DNA from: Sporomusa acidovorans
Lineage (GTDB): Bacteria; Bacillota; Negativicutes; Sporomusales; Sporomusaceae
Reading direction: 5' to 3' (one strand)
Length of the DNA: 64,000 nt
Assembly: GCF_002257695.2 (NCBI RefSeq)
Contig: NZ_CP155571.1
The notes beneath the pieces are model-generated. The model saw only the letters and a program-made list of their open reading frames with translations. It was not told where the DNA came from and ran no database searches. Positions 16,768 to 24,775 of the stretch are shown here, piece after piece. How positions within the stretch are numbered: position 1 is the stretch's first letter; every line of letters starts with the position of its first letter. The translations under genes and the position numbers were made by a program.

Positions 16768-18372
16768 TCATGCCCGGGTAGGATACTCAGGGGTAGTATC
16801 CACCTTGAATATTTTAAGTTTCTCTATAGCGTCATTATAAAGGCTCACCAGTTCAGCTTGCAGATTCTTTTCCTCAAGAGATACTGTATCTTTTGTCATC
16901 AGACGCCTATGACATCTAACCCATCCATTTATAGCAGCTTTATAATCTTCATCGGACAGATATAATTGCTCTTTATACGTCAGATTTATTAATTTATACC
17001 AATCGATTGCTCCTGATAATTCCAACGCCGTGGTGTATGTGTTTTGTCCTGAATGAATTCGAAAACAGCTTAATGGGTTCCTTATATATATCAAGTCACC
17101 CTTTGCCAATAGTTTCAACCATAGACCTACATCACCCAGACAGCTTAGTTGGTATCCGCAAAAATCCAGCAACTTACCCGTAACGTCGGCCTTGCGGAAT
17201 AGTGTTGTTGACATTTCCCCAATTACGTTCGCAATGTTTTTCAATATATATCTGCCAATAACACTACCAGCAACTCTGGTTGTCACATTATAGAGGGGCC
17301 GCGTTACAAGAAGGTCCGGCAGGAAATTATCAGTTCCATTAATTAGTTTCCTATACGAAGTTACTAAAATTACGTTAACATCGTTAATAAGATAACCCAT
17401 CATCACACTAATTTTATTGGGCATATAAAGGTCATCATGGAGTAAATAGCTAACATATTCTCCGTTACACAGATCAAAACACTTTTGTAGATTTACGGTA
17501 CCCCTGCCACCTAACGGTCCGCCATTGTTGAAATATCTAATATGGTCGTGTTTTGTCAGATACTGTTCTACCAATATCCTTACATCCTCAGTCGTACTAT
17601 CATCACAAATCACTATTTCACAATTATAGTAGTCTTGGTTTAAAGCACTGAGTAAAGCCTTCTCCAAGTAGTTTGTTTGATTATACGCCGGAATCAATAC
17701 GCTGACTAAAGGAAATAAGTCTTTTGCATACTCCTTCAAAAAGATATGACGGAACTTCTGATAGCCAGTAACATTTACAATGCCACAGTCATGAACACAC
17801 CATGCCTCGCTTTGACTGGGAATTACAACCTTATAACCGGCACGGACAAACTCCATGCTTTGTGATAAATCGTAGAAATGCCAACCAGTGAAAATATCTT
17901 CCCGCCAAGCAATGTCATATTGTGTAATCATAATCAATCCATCAATACCAAGTACTTCTTCATACCCCTGTTCCACTTCTTTGAAAGACAGTAACTTCAT
18001 TATCCCGGTATGGCTTTCGTATACTTTCCCATAGTTACAACCTGATTCCCACCAAATTCCGTTAGTAGGGATTTTTTTACTACCCACAACCCCGATCATA
18101 CCAATTCGTGGGTTATCAAAAATCTTTAACATATCTGGAATAAACGATTTATTAATGATAAAAACATCCTGATGTAAATACACCTTATACTTGGCATCAC
18201 TATTTCGCATTGCTCTATTAAAACCACTTGGCATCGAAGACACATCTTTTATAGAAATCGTTTCAATAACATAGCCAACAGGTACTTCCAGATCCTTAAT
18301 ATAGGAAAGGCACTTTTGGAAGATATCATCATCATTAACACATGTTATAAAGCAAATTTTATTTGCGTTCAC
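16768..18372 (-). CDS. Two-domain glycosyltransferase
   Basis: A 534-residue protein. Residues ~1-220 form a GT-A-like domain of the type that begins ICFITCVNDDDIFQKCL, with YKVYLHQDVFI as DxD-like segment and IGMIGVVGSKKIP. Residues ~222-480 are a standard GT2 domain: VSVLIPAYNQTNYLEKALLS, CEIVICDDSTTED, YVSYLLHDDLYMP. It starts at GTG with GGGGG seven bases before. Both domains probably add sugars in sequence to one acceptor. No membrane segments; cytoplasmic. Confidence 0.8.
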   Translation of the reverse strand: MNANKICFITCVNDDDIFQKCLSYIKDLEVPVGYVIETISIKDVSSMPSGFNRAMRNSDAKYKVYLHQDVFIINKSFIPDMLKIFDNPRIGMIGVVGSKKIPTNGIWWESGCNYGKVYESHTGIMKLLSFKEVEQGYEEVLGIDGLIMITQYDIAWREDIFTGWHFYDLSQSMEFVRAGYKVVIPSQSEAWCVHDCGIVNVTGYQKFRHIFLKEYAKDLFPLVSVLIPAYNQTNYLEKALLSALNQDYYNCEIVICDDSTTEDVRILVEQYLTKHDHIRYFNNGGPLGGRGTVNLQKCFDLCNGEYVSYLLHDDLYMPNKISVMMGYLINDVNVILVTSYRKLINGTDNFLPDLLVTRPLYNVTTRVAGSVIGRYILKNIANVIGEMSTTLFRKADVTGKLLDFCGYQLSCLGDVGLWLKLLAKGDLIYIRNPLSCFRIHSGQNTYTTALELSGAIDWYKLINLTYKEQLYLSDEDYKAAINGWVRCHRRLMTKDTVSLEEKNLQAELVSLYNDAIEKLKIFKVDTTPEYPTRA

Positions 18373-18535
18373 CTGCCTACCCCCAAACTCTCTATTAACT
18401 ATCTATTCAGCAGTCTAGACAATTTGATAATATACATATTAAACTTACCGACTTTTACTTACCTTTTACATGATATGCAATCAATTCAGGGATGTGCTTT
18501 TACATCATAATGCGAATGTTTGCTTGCACCCTTAC

Positions 18536-18905
18536 CTAGCCGAATCTGGTAATCTCTGCTTTCATTAGGTAACATGCGCCGACGTGGAAAACGTCTAAAG
18601 TAATTATATTGTTAGGGATTTCATTACTTGATGCTTGTGGTAGTTTAACCGAGATATTCCTATTCAAAAGTAATGAGATTAGATTATTTACGTCAACAAA
18701 GGTCTCAATGCTTATTGGAAAATTATGGATAAATATCTAAGTCAATCGAATTTCTGGATTGAACATCACTCAAAATGATATATACAGATTTATTTTGAGT
18801 AGAATAGAACAGTGCTTCTCCTATAGTCCCGAAAATTGCCATAAGTTGATTGCACAGGCCTTCCGTCCCCTCAATCTTGTGCTGTAAGTATATAATGAGA
18901 ATCAC
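18536..18905 (-). pseudogene. Frameshifted glycosyltransferase remnant (fucosyltransferase-like N-terminus)
   Basis: An opening frame (18905 to 18723) reads LQHKIEGTEGLCNQLMAIFG, resembling the GLCNQLF start of alpha-1,2- or O-fucosyltransferase-like enzymes, and stops after IDLDIYP. In the +1 frame the protein continues without a break for another ~60 residues (HNFPISIETFVDVNNLISLL... to TRFG) before TAG at 18536. The uninterrupted continuation argues for one gene broken by a single-base frameshift near 18725, then truncated. Family assignment is tentative. Confidence 0.5.
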
Positions 18906-18981
18906 CCGCTATCCTATAATTCTTCTAATAATTTATTATTTAACAAACAGATATTACACTCTACAACTTATTCATTTGCAC

Positions 18982-21273
18982 CTAACCGAAACTGGAATGG
19001 CTTAATCCCGATCTGTGCTGAAAGTAAGCCCAAATAATGTCGCTGGTATCAATCTTTCGATCCATAACATCTAAGATTTCTAATGGCTGATGCTGTTTAG
19101 GCAGGAGTGAATATAACTTATCTAAATGCTCACTCCTTCCCCAAAAATAATTTTGGAGTATCACAGTTTTCAAGCAATTTCCTTGATTAATACGATAAGC
19201 ATCATCATCTACTAAATTATCTATAATCATAAACAGATCTTGAATACTATTAAAATGGGTTTTTACAATACCGGGTACTATTTCACTGCTAAATTGTGCG
19301 GCAAAGTCCGTAGCTAAACCAACAACCGGAATACCAGAGGCACCTGCCTCAAATGCTGATACGAGTGAACCTACAGGTACCGAATCGAGGTATACGTCAG
19401 CAGCACTGTAGAATTGATCCAAATCCTGCCGGATATCATAGCATCTTATTCTTCCGTTGCTCTGACGCTTAAGTTGTGACCATTCTCCAATATCAGATGG
19501 CCCTACAACTAAAATCTCAATATTGGGGTGCCTGTTAACCAGATCTCTAATCAAACGTGGAAAACTATATTCACCACAAGATATCAATTGATAGGGTAAA
19601 GCAATGGTCAGGAAAACTATCCTATCCTCATCTATACCTAGCCCTCTTTTCGCTGCTCGCTTATCAATTAGATTCCGTGTTATTCCTAAAGGGATCGGCA
19701 ATATAAAAGAATTATTCACATTCCTGCTAGACAAAGTTATCCTTTGGCCATCGACCCTTTGATCAGCTATAATGTCAGCTACATTCATACCTATCGTAAA
19801 AGCATGGTCTGCATGATTAACAAAGACCACCGGTGGACCGCCGGTGACACCAAATGCGATCGGTGCGACCGGGTCATGGGGATGAATATGCAAAACAACT
19901 ACATCGGCCCACATAGCAGCTGCATCACGCAGTACCTTTGCTTTTTGGCACAGACCAAGCTTAGCAGCGTCCAGCTTAGTGTACCAGCCACCAGAATGAA
20001 TGGCTGCGTCCACTAACCAATTTGGAACAGTAGCACTATTGAGAGTGACTATAATAGAATGAACTGACGCTGAATCCGTGCATATCCAGCGCTCAATTGT
20101 TCTAGCATGACTACTAGCAGCGTAGCCTTGGCTTACTACATGCAATATATTTTTCTTTTCCATACTTTTGGGTGGCAGCTGTATGGTTGCACGGTGACTT
20201 AGCTTTTTTGCAACTTTACGAAGAATTAGCTCTAATCTAGGCGACACAAAAAAACCAGGATGAGAGTAGTAAGCATAATCTGCTGCCTGCTTCACCAACA
20301 TCACAGCTTTTTCCATATTCCCTGACAACAAGCTAAATTCAGCTTGATCAATAAATGAAAGAAATTTTCTTCTCGTGTTTTCTATCCAATGTTGATAATA
20401 ACTAAATTCATGCTGATACGTAAACCATTTTCCTGCCGCTATATCCTGTGTCAACTGATACGGCGCGGCCAGGTGCGGAGGCAATCCCCATTTTTCGGTA
20501 AATTTCCGTCTATTAACTTCCAAAAGGGAGTTGTATTGATTAGTCTGCTCCCTAAAAGATACACTGCCGAAATGATGAATGAAGGTATCCCGGCACAAAA
20601 CCAAACGATAACCAGCCTTTCTGATACGCAAACAATAATCGTCATCTTCATAATTCCCAGGTGAAAAATCCTCGTCTAATAAACCAATTTCCTTTATTAT
20701 TTCTGCCTTAATCAGCAGGCAGTAACCAACCAGTCGTGTTCTATCCTCCCAAAATTCCGGATTAGAGTTATTCACTTGTCCGGCAAACCGGATCATTTCT
20801 TCCAAACTGGAATACTCACAAGGGATACTTTGGAAGTTTGAACAGGAGTTAGTAACTGCACCGACGGCACCGATATCACTGGAGCTATATAAACACTTTG
20901 TAAGGTTAGTTAACCAGTTGGGCGTCACAATCGTATCATTGTTTAATAAAAGAATATTGTTTCCCTTAGCCGCTTTTATCCCTTGATTGCAGCCTACGGG
21001 GAAACCGGCATTCTCACTATTTAGAATGACTTTAATATCTTGCTGGCCTTGCAACCACTCAACCGTACCATCGGTTGAGCGGTTATCGATAACAATAAGT
21101 TCATAAGAGTCCGGTTCCGTATAGTGTCTAATACTCTCAATACAAAGCTTGTTATACTCCAGCTTGTTGTAAGTTATGACAATAATACTGGTAAGGCCTT
21201 GTGGAATTGTTCTACATTTGTCTGTTCCCGCGCTATCTTCAGTTTGTTTATTATCGCCTAAGCTGCAGTCCAC
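18982..21273 (-). CDS. Large bifunctional glycosyltransferase (GT2 plus GT-B domain)
   Basis: A 763-residue protein starting GTG with GAGGAGG seven bases before. Residues ~28-270 are a GT2 domain of rhamnosyltransferase type: LTSIIVITYNKLEYNKLCIESI, ELIVIDNRSTDGT, NILLLNNDTIVTPNW, GNYEDDDYCLRIRKAGY. A helical linker follows, then a C-terminal GT-B-like half (NILHVVSQGYAASSHARTIE ... IEILVVGPSDIGEW ... DVYLDSVPVGSLVSAFEAGASGIPVVGL), where the last block is the donor-binding C-domain. Two sugar transfers by one protein are likely. Cytoplasmic. Confidence 0.82.
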   Translation of the reverse strand: MDCSLGDNKQTEDSAGTDKCRTIPQGLTSIIVITYNKLEYNKLCIESIRHYTEPDSYELIVIDNRSTDGTVEWLQGQQDIKVILNSENAGFPVGCNQGIKAAKGNNILLLNNDTIVTPNWLTNLTKCLYSSSDIGAVGAVTNSCSNFQSIPCEYSSLEEMIRFAGQVNNSNPEFWEDRTRLVGYCLLIKAEIIKEIGLLDEDFSPGNYEDDDYCLRIRKAGYRLVLCRDTFIHHFGSVSFREQTNQYNSLLEVNRRKFTEKWGLPPHLAAPYQLTQDIAAGKWFTYQHEFSYYQHWIENTRRKFLSFIDQAEFSLLSGNMEKAVMLVKQAADYAYYSHPGFFVSPRLELILRKVAKKLSHRATIQLPPKSMEKKNILHVVSQGYAASSHARTIERWICTDSASVHSIIVTLNSATVPNWLVDAAIHSGGWYTKLDAAKLGLCQKAKVLRDAAAMWADVVVLHIHPHDPVAPIAFGVTGGPPVVFVNHADHAFTIGMNVADIIADQRVDGQRITLSSRNVNNSFILPIPLGITRNLIDKRAAKRGLGIDEDRIVFLTIALPYQLISCGEYSFPRLIRDLVNRHPNIEILVVGPSDIGEWSQLKRQSNGRIRCYDIRQDLDQFYSAADVYLDSVPVGSLVSAFEAGASGIPVVGLATDFAAQFSSEIVPGIVKTHFNSIQDLFMIIDNLVDDDAYRINQGNCLKTVILQNYFWGRSEHLDKLYSLLPKQHQPLEILDVMDRKIDTSDIIWAYFQHRSGLSHSSFG

Positions 21274-21326
21274 TCTGAGACCTCCTCTACTATAGGCTCA
21301 TAATACAACTCTGGCATGCCAGTTAA

Positions 21327-22445
21327 TCACTCTTTCGAAGGTTCAATATTCAGTTTACTTTGCAGTAGTTTTCGGTTGTGGTGAATCATTGGATTATCGG
21401 GAATAAATTTTGCCGCTTTTTCATTGTGTTCGTAAGCTAATTGGTAGTCTCCAAGACGTGAATAACATACGCACAGCTGAAGATAAGGCAACCAGGTTGC
21501 ACATTGATTATTCACTAACCCCCATGAAGAATTCGCGGTCTTTAGCTGGGTAGCCAGCGTATACCAGAATATAGCCTGTTTTATTTGATTATTATTAAGA
21601 TGATGAAAACCAAGCCGGCAACAGAAATCGCTTCTGGGGGTACTATACTGAAAAGATTGGTATATATATTTAAGCTCATTTTCTCCATCATGGAGTTCAT
21701 AAAAACAATCGGCCAAACTAGCGCAGGCGGCAATATTGTCTTCCAGCGCCCCTTGTTTTGTTGCTAAAGATTTTTGGTAATACTCGATTGCCCGGTTATA
21801 GAGATTATGTTCTCTTAACTCATTGGCATAATAGTATAAATCTCGCGGTGAAAATTCTTCTCCTTGTAACTGCCGTCGTTCATAGATTTTTAGATTGCGA
21901 TCACTATCGTGTTTTACAGGCTTGTGGGCTACAGCAATTTCTGTATCTAGCTGGCTGCCTTTCGCTGCTAAGAATTCGTGAACGGCTCCAATCCACTGGT
22001 AATTTTTTTCTCGCTTAACCAAACGCTCCCTACGTATTTGATATAATACATTTCCATCTGTGTCAAAGCTTAAATAATAAAGCATAGTAAGGACTTCAAA
22101 TTCCCGACTGAGAGTTGCTTTTAATTCGAGTAGCTTTTGACAGTCTTGATCCAAAATAACATCATCAGCATCCAACCAGAGAATATATTCCTGCGTAGCC
22201 TTACTAAATGCATAATTGCGCGCGGCGGCAAAATCATCTATCCATTCAAAGTCAAAGATTTTTTCAGTAAATTGTCTTACCAGCTCTTTCGTTTTATCCG
22301 TTGAACCTGTGTCTACTATGATAATCTCATCTACAATTTGCTCAACCGATCGCAAACAACGCTCAATTGTAGCTTCCTCGTTTTTTACTATCATACATAA
22401 ACTAATAGTAATCGGTAAGTGAGATTGCTTAGCACTATCCGGCAT
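21327..22445 (-). CDS. GT2 glycosyltransferase with TPR repeats
   Basis: A 372-residue protein. Residues ~12-110 are GT2: SLCMIVKNEEATIERCLRS, DEIIIVDTGSTDKTKE, YILWLDADDV (DxD), as in SunS-like and lipopolysaccharide core enzymes. Residues ~190-365 are tetratricopeptide-like helices (LYYYANELREHNLYNRAIEYYQKSL, AIFWYTLATQL, DYQLAYEHNEKAAKF). TPR-linked GT2 enzymes often glycosylate proteins, so a protein acceptor is possible. ATG preceded by AGGAGGTAGTAGC. First gene of the minus-strand run as far as visible. Confidence 0.82.
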   Translation of the reverse strand: MPDSAKQSHLPITISLCMIVKNEEATIERCLRSVEQIVDEIIIVDTGSTDKTKELVRQFTEKIFDFEWIDDFAAARNYAFSKATQEYILWLDADDVILDQDCQKLLELKATLSREFEVLTMLYYLSFDTDGNVLYQIRRERLVKREKNYQWIGAVHEFLAAKGSQLDTEIAVAHKPVKHDSDRNLKIYERRQLQGEEFSPRDLYYYANELREHNLYNRAIEYYQKSLATKQGALEDNIAACASLADCFYELHDGENELKYIYQSFQYSTPRSDFCCRLGFHHLNNNQIKQAIFWYTLATQLKTANSSWGLVNNQCATWLPYLQLCVCYSRLGDYQLAYEHNEKAAKFIPDNPMIHHNRKLLQSKLNIEPSKE

Positions 22446-22510
22446 GCTACTACCTCCTAAAGCTTTATGTCAGTAATTACTTTATTCCAAAAGGCACAAA
22501 TATGTGAAAA

Positions 22511-22541
22511 AAAGCTGATCCTCACTACATGGATCAGCTTT
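22511..22541. terminator. Hairpin in the spacer before the spore genes
   Basis: An 11-bp perfect inverted repeat AAAGCTGATCC / GGATCAGCTTT (22511-22521 with 22531-22541). It lies upstream of the glycosyltransferase gene, so it would end transcription coming from the right on the minus strand or serve as a bidirectional boundary. Confidence 0.6.
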
Positions 22542-22870
22542 GTCATATTTAATAAGAATTTTTGTTATATAGTCAAGCAAAAGAATATTGAATTAATAGG
22601 CCTTACTCCTGTTCCAGTTCCCCCCAGCGCTGAGATACTGCGGGACGAGATTGACCGCGGTGCAAAGGTACTCTGCGATGAGGAGCTGCTTGATCAACCA
22701 TAACCTTGAAATTACGAATAATAGGGGCACCGTCCGTCCCTGGGACACAGGTAGATTGAATATGCTCTTTAATATTATTTTTGAGTAGACAATTAACCCC
22801 AGCAATGTTGATGCATATATTACAGTGTGCAACCAATATACAAAATAAAAAAAATCTATTTTTCATAAGC
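22542..22870. other. Spacer with overlapping small frames, none convincing
   Basis: Short frames are open on both strands in the GC-richer part 22600-22700. A plus-strand frame ending VPPSAEILRDEIDRGAKVL and a minus-strand frame with a hydrophobic start (MLMKNRFFLFCILVAHC) overlap each other. Neither has a good ribosome binding site. It may hold a decayed gene. Confidence 0.25.
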
Positions 22871-22896
22871 ACTTAACCATCGTGTTGCATAGTATA
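22871..22896 (+). promoter_or_regulatory. Candidate sigma-K-type promoter
   Basis: AC at 22871-22872, 15 bases, then CATAGTATA (22888-22896), close to the late mother-cell consensus AC-N16-CATANNNTA of Bacillus sigma-K. It stands ~48 bases before the first spore-surface gene. The same layout recurs before the SPOCS gene at 28853. Confidence 0.4.
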
Positions 22897-22943
22897 TAGT
22901 AGGCGAACGCCAAAAAAATTATTTAATAAGGAGAGATTCAATT

Positions 22944-23432
22944 ATGCCATTTGGTGGGAAAAAGAAAGGAAAAGGATTTAATCTTGACTGCGTATTAGGA
23001 AACGTGAATATTACTGTCGTAACCTGCTGTGGCTTTATATTCCAAGGAGTCGTTGTTGAAGAAGACGACGATAAAACCCGTGCGCAATACGGCTGCCCGG
23101 TTGTTTTCCCAGCTATGACTATGGACTACGAGCATGACAAAGACGACCATAAAAAAGACTGCAAAGATGACGATGATAAAAAACATCATTGCCCCAAACC
23201 GATTGATGTTGAAGTTGATGTCAAATGCGATAATGAACCCAAATTCATCTGCCTGCGCCTAGAGTGCCCTCCTGCTTTTGTGTGCTGTGATCCAGCAACA
23301 GCAGGTGCCCCTGCCCAAATCGTAGGTCTTACAGCAGCAGACGCATTATTTGATCCGGAAGACACTATATTAATTAGCTTAGATGATATTGCCGTCATAG
23401 GCCCAAGCCGCAACTGTCTTGTTACCGCTTAA
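22944..23432 (+). CDS. Putative spore-surface protein, Sm-barrel-like with Asp/Lys insert
   Basis: A 162-residue protein with no family I can name. The ends look like a small five-stranded barrel of the Sm/LSm kind: VLGNVNITVVTCCGFIFQGVVVEED at the start and FICLRLECPP ... DTILISLDDIAVIGPS at the end. Between them is a ~60-residue hydrophilic insert full of Asp, Lys and His (DKDDHKKDCKDDDDKKHHC). Paralogue of the next gene, which keeps the barrel blocks but has a different insert. AAGGAGAG ribosome binding site. The sigma-K-like promoter and the neighbourhood of SPOCS genes suggest a spore coat or exosporium part; this is inference. Confidence 0.6.
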   Translation: MPFGGKKKGKGFNLDCVLGNVNITVVTCCGFIFQGVVVEEDDDKTRAQYGCPVVFPAMTMDYEHDKDDHKKDCKDDDDKKHHCPKPIDVEVDVKCDNEPKFICLRLECPPAFVCCDPATAGAPAQIVGLTAADALFDPEDTILISLDDIAVIGPSRNCLVTA

Positions 23433-23454
23433 CGTCTTGCTTTGTTGAAAAAAA

Positions 23455-23480
23455 CGAAACCCCGGTCTTCCGGGGTTTCG
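23455..23480 (+). terminator. Rho-independent-type hairpin
   Basis: Perfect 11-bp stem CGAAACCCCGG / CCGGGGTTTCG (23455-23465 with 23470-23480) directly after the gene stop; little T-run follows. Confidence 0.75.
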
Positions 23481-23555
23481 TGCTTACAAACAATTAACTA
23501 TAGCGAACACTGTACTTCGCTTATATGAAAATTAAAAGAAAGGAGTCACGTAATT

Positions 23556-24002
23556 ATGACCTCGAGAGATGAAGATAGATTAAATTGGGGTTGCATACTA
23601 GGAAACATAAGGGCTACTGTTGTCACTAGATGCGGTATTGTCTATCAAGGAACAATCGAAGATTGGAATTGCAGCGGGCTGACAAGCACCCGCCCGGATA
23701 GTTCCTCATCGGATTCAAATGATAGCCAAAAAGAAGAATCCTCTGATCAACGTGGGGATGGGCATTGCGGGGGCCCTCGCTTTATTCGTATGACAGTAGA
23801 ATGTATTCCTGGAAACATCTGCTGTCCGATGTTTGATGCCGACGACCCAGTTGGCGCCTCAAGAGTTACACCGATACTCGGCTTCACCGGACCCGCCGAA
23901 ACACTTTATACGGTGCCTTCCGACATTTTAATTAATTGGGATGATGTTTCTTCACTAGGAATAGCCAGCAGTACCGCTTGTCTCACAGATACTACAGCAT
24001 AA
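23556..24002 (+). CDS. Putative spore-surface protein, Sm-barrel-like with Ser/Asp insert
   Basis: A 148-residue paralogue of the preceding protein. Barrel blocks align: WGCILGNIRATVVTRCGIVYQGTIED against the same region of the neighbour, FIRMTVECIPGNICC, and DILINWDDVSSLGI. The insert here is Ser/Asp/Glu-rich (RPDSSSSDSNDSQKEESSD) rather than Asp/Lys-rich, so the core is conserved while the surface loop diverged. Cys positions around the second block are kept. AGAAAGGAG ribosome binding site. Function unknown; same inference of a spore-surface role. Confidence 0.6.
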   Translation: MTSRDEDRLNWGCILGNIRATVVTRCGIVYQGTIEDWNCSGLTSTRPDSSSSDSNDSQKEESSDQRGDGHCGGPRFIRMTVECIPGNICCPMFDADDPVGASRVTPILGFTGPAETLYTVPSDILINWDDVSSLGIASSTACLTDTTA

Positions 24003-24010
24003 AGCCACGA

Positions 24011-24044
24011 TGCCGGGGCGCACAGACGCACCGGCTTTTTTTTT
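24011..24044 (+). terminator. Rho-independent terminator
   Basis: GCCGGGGCG / CGCACCGGC stem (24011-24034, one bulge) followed by ten Ts. Confidence 0.85.
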
Positions 24045-24168
24045 TAGAAGACGCAACCAAACATAATAATTTGAATTAATATCTATTTATAGTAACAGAA
24101 GTCCTCCTAAAACCATAAAATAATACAAATGAAGGATATAAGACATTTCATAGATAAGGAGGAAATCC

Positions 24169-24663
24169 ATGAGCAGTAAGTTTGTTGATGTTTCAGGTAT
24201 TACGCCGGCATCACAATTTCCAAAGTGTCCTCCCCGGCATCCCTTCACTGAATTCTGTGAAACTGATAAATTATGTATACCACACCCCAATCCTAATATC
24301 CGCGATGTGTTGGAAGTGTGTGTAAACGTAGTCATTTTATCAGCTAAAGTTATTTGCACTCCTGTTGGGAACAAGGTTGTTGTCGAAGGTAAAAAACAGA
24401 TCAAGGTTACTTTTGCCGCTGATGACCCCTGTCAGTCGGTCCATTGTGCCCATTTTGAAATTCCCTTTTGCAGTTTAATATTATTAGGACCTATCAAGGA
24501 TGAAGTAATCCAAGTATGCGCGGCAATAGAAGATATCTCTGCCCGCTGCTTAGATTGCAGATGCCTGATAGTAACCTCAGTTATATTTATCTGCCCGGTA
24601 TTTGAAGAAGCATACAACTATTGTTCCTCCCCACATGATGACAATGCCAATTACCGGCTCTAG
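24169..24663 (+). CDS. SPOCS (DUF3794) domain protein
   Basis: A 164-residue protein with a single SPOCS domain, the domain of SipL and related spore-coat morphogenetic proteins. Recognised by KLCIPHPNPNIRDVLEVCVNV, VICTPVGNKVVVEGKKQIKVTF, and SVHCAHFEIPFCSLILL, followed by VCAAIEDISARCLDCRCLIV. Unusually Cys-rich (about 15 Cys), which suggests disulfide cross-linking in a coat layer. No LysM or export signal. Ribosome binding site AAGGAGGAAATCC. One of six SPOCS genes between 24.1 and 29.4 kb. Confidence 0.82.
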   Translation: MSSKFVDVSGITPASQFPKCPPRHPFTEFCETDKLCIPHPNPNIRDVLEVCVNVVILSAKVICTPVGNKVVVEGKKQIKVTFAADDPCQSVHCAHFEIPFCSLILLGPIKDEVIQVCAAIEDISARCLDCRCLIVTSVIFICPVFEEAYNYCSSPHDDNANYRL

Positions 24664-24775
24664 CTAGTAACAGTACTTAGCAGGTAGCTGTTCTGTTACA
24701 AAAATGCTGACCCTTGCCGTAGATTATTAAACAAACTACCTGCTTTATCACATGAAGATAGGAGGGGAGTTGAAT

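Noticed and set aside
22467..22872. Small frames on both strands (78-89 codons)
   Set aside because: They overlap one another, lack ribosome binding sites and known domains.
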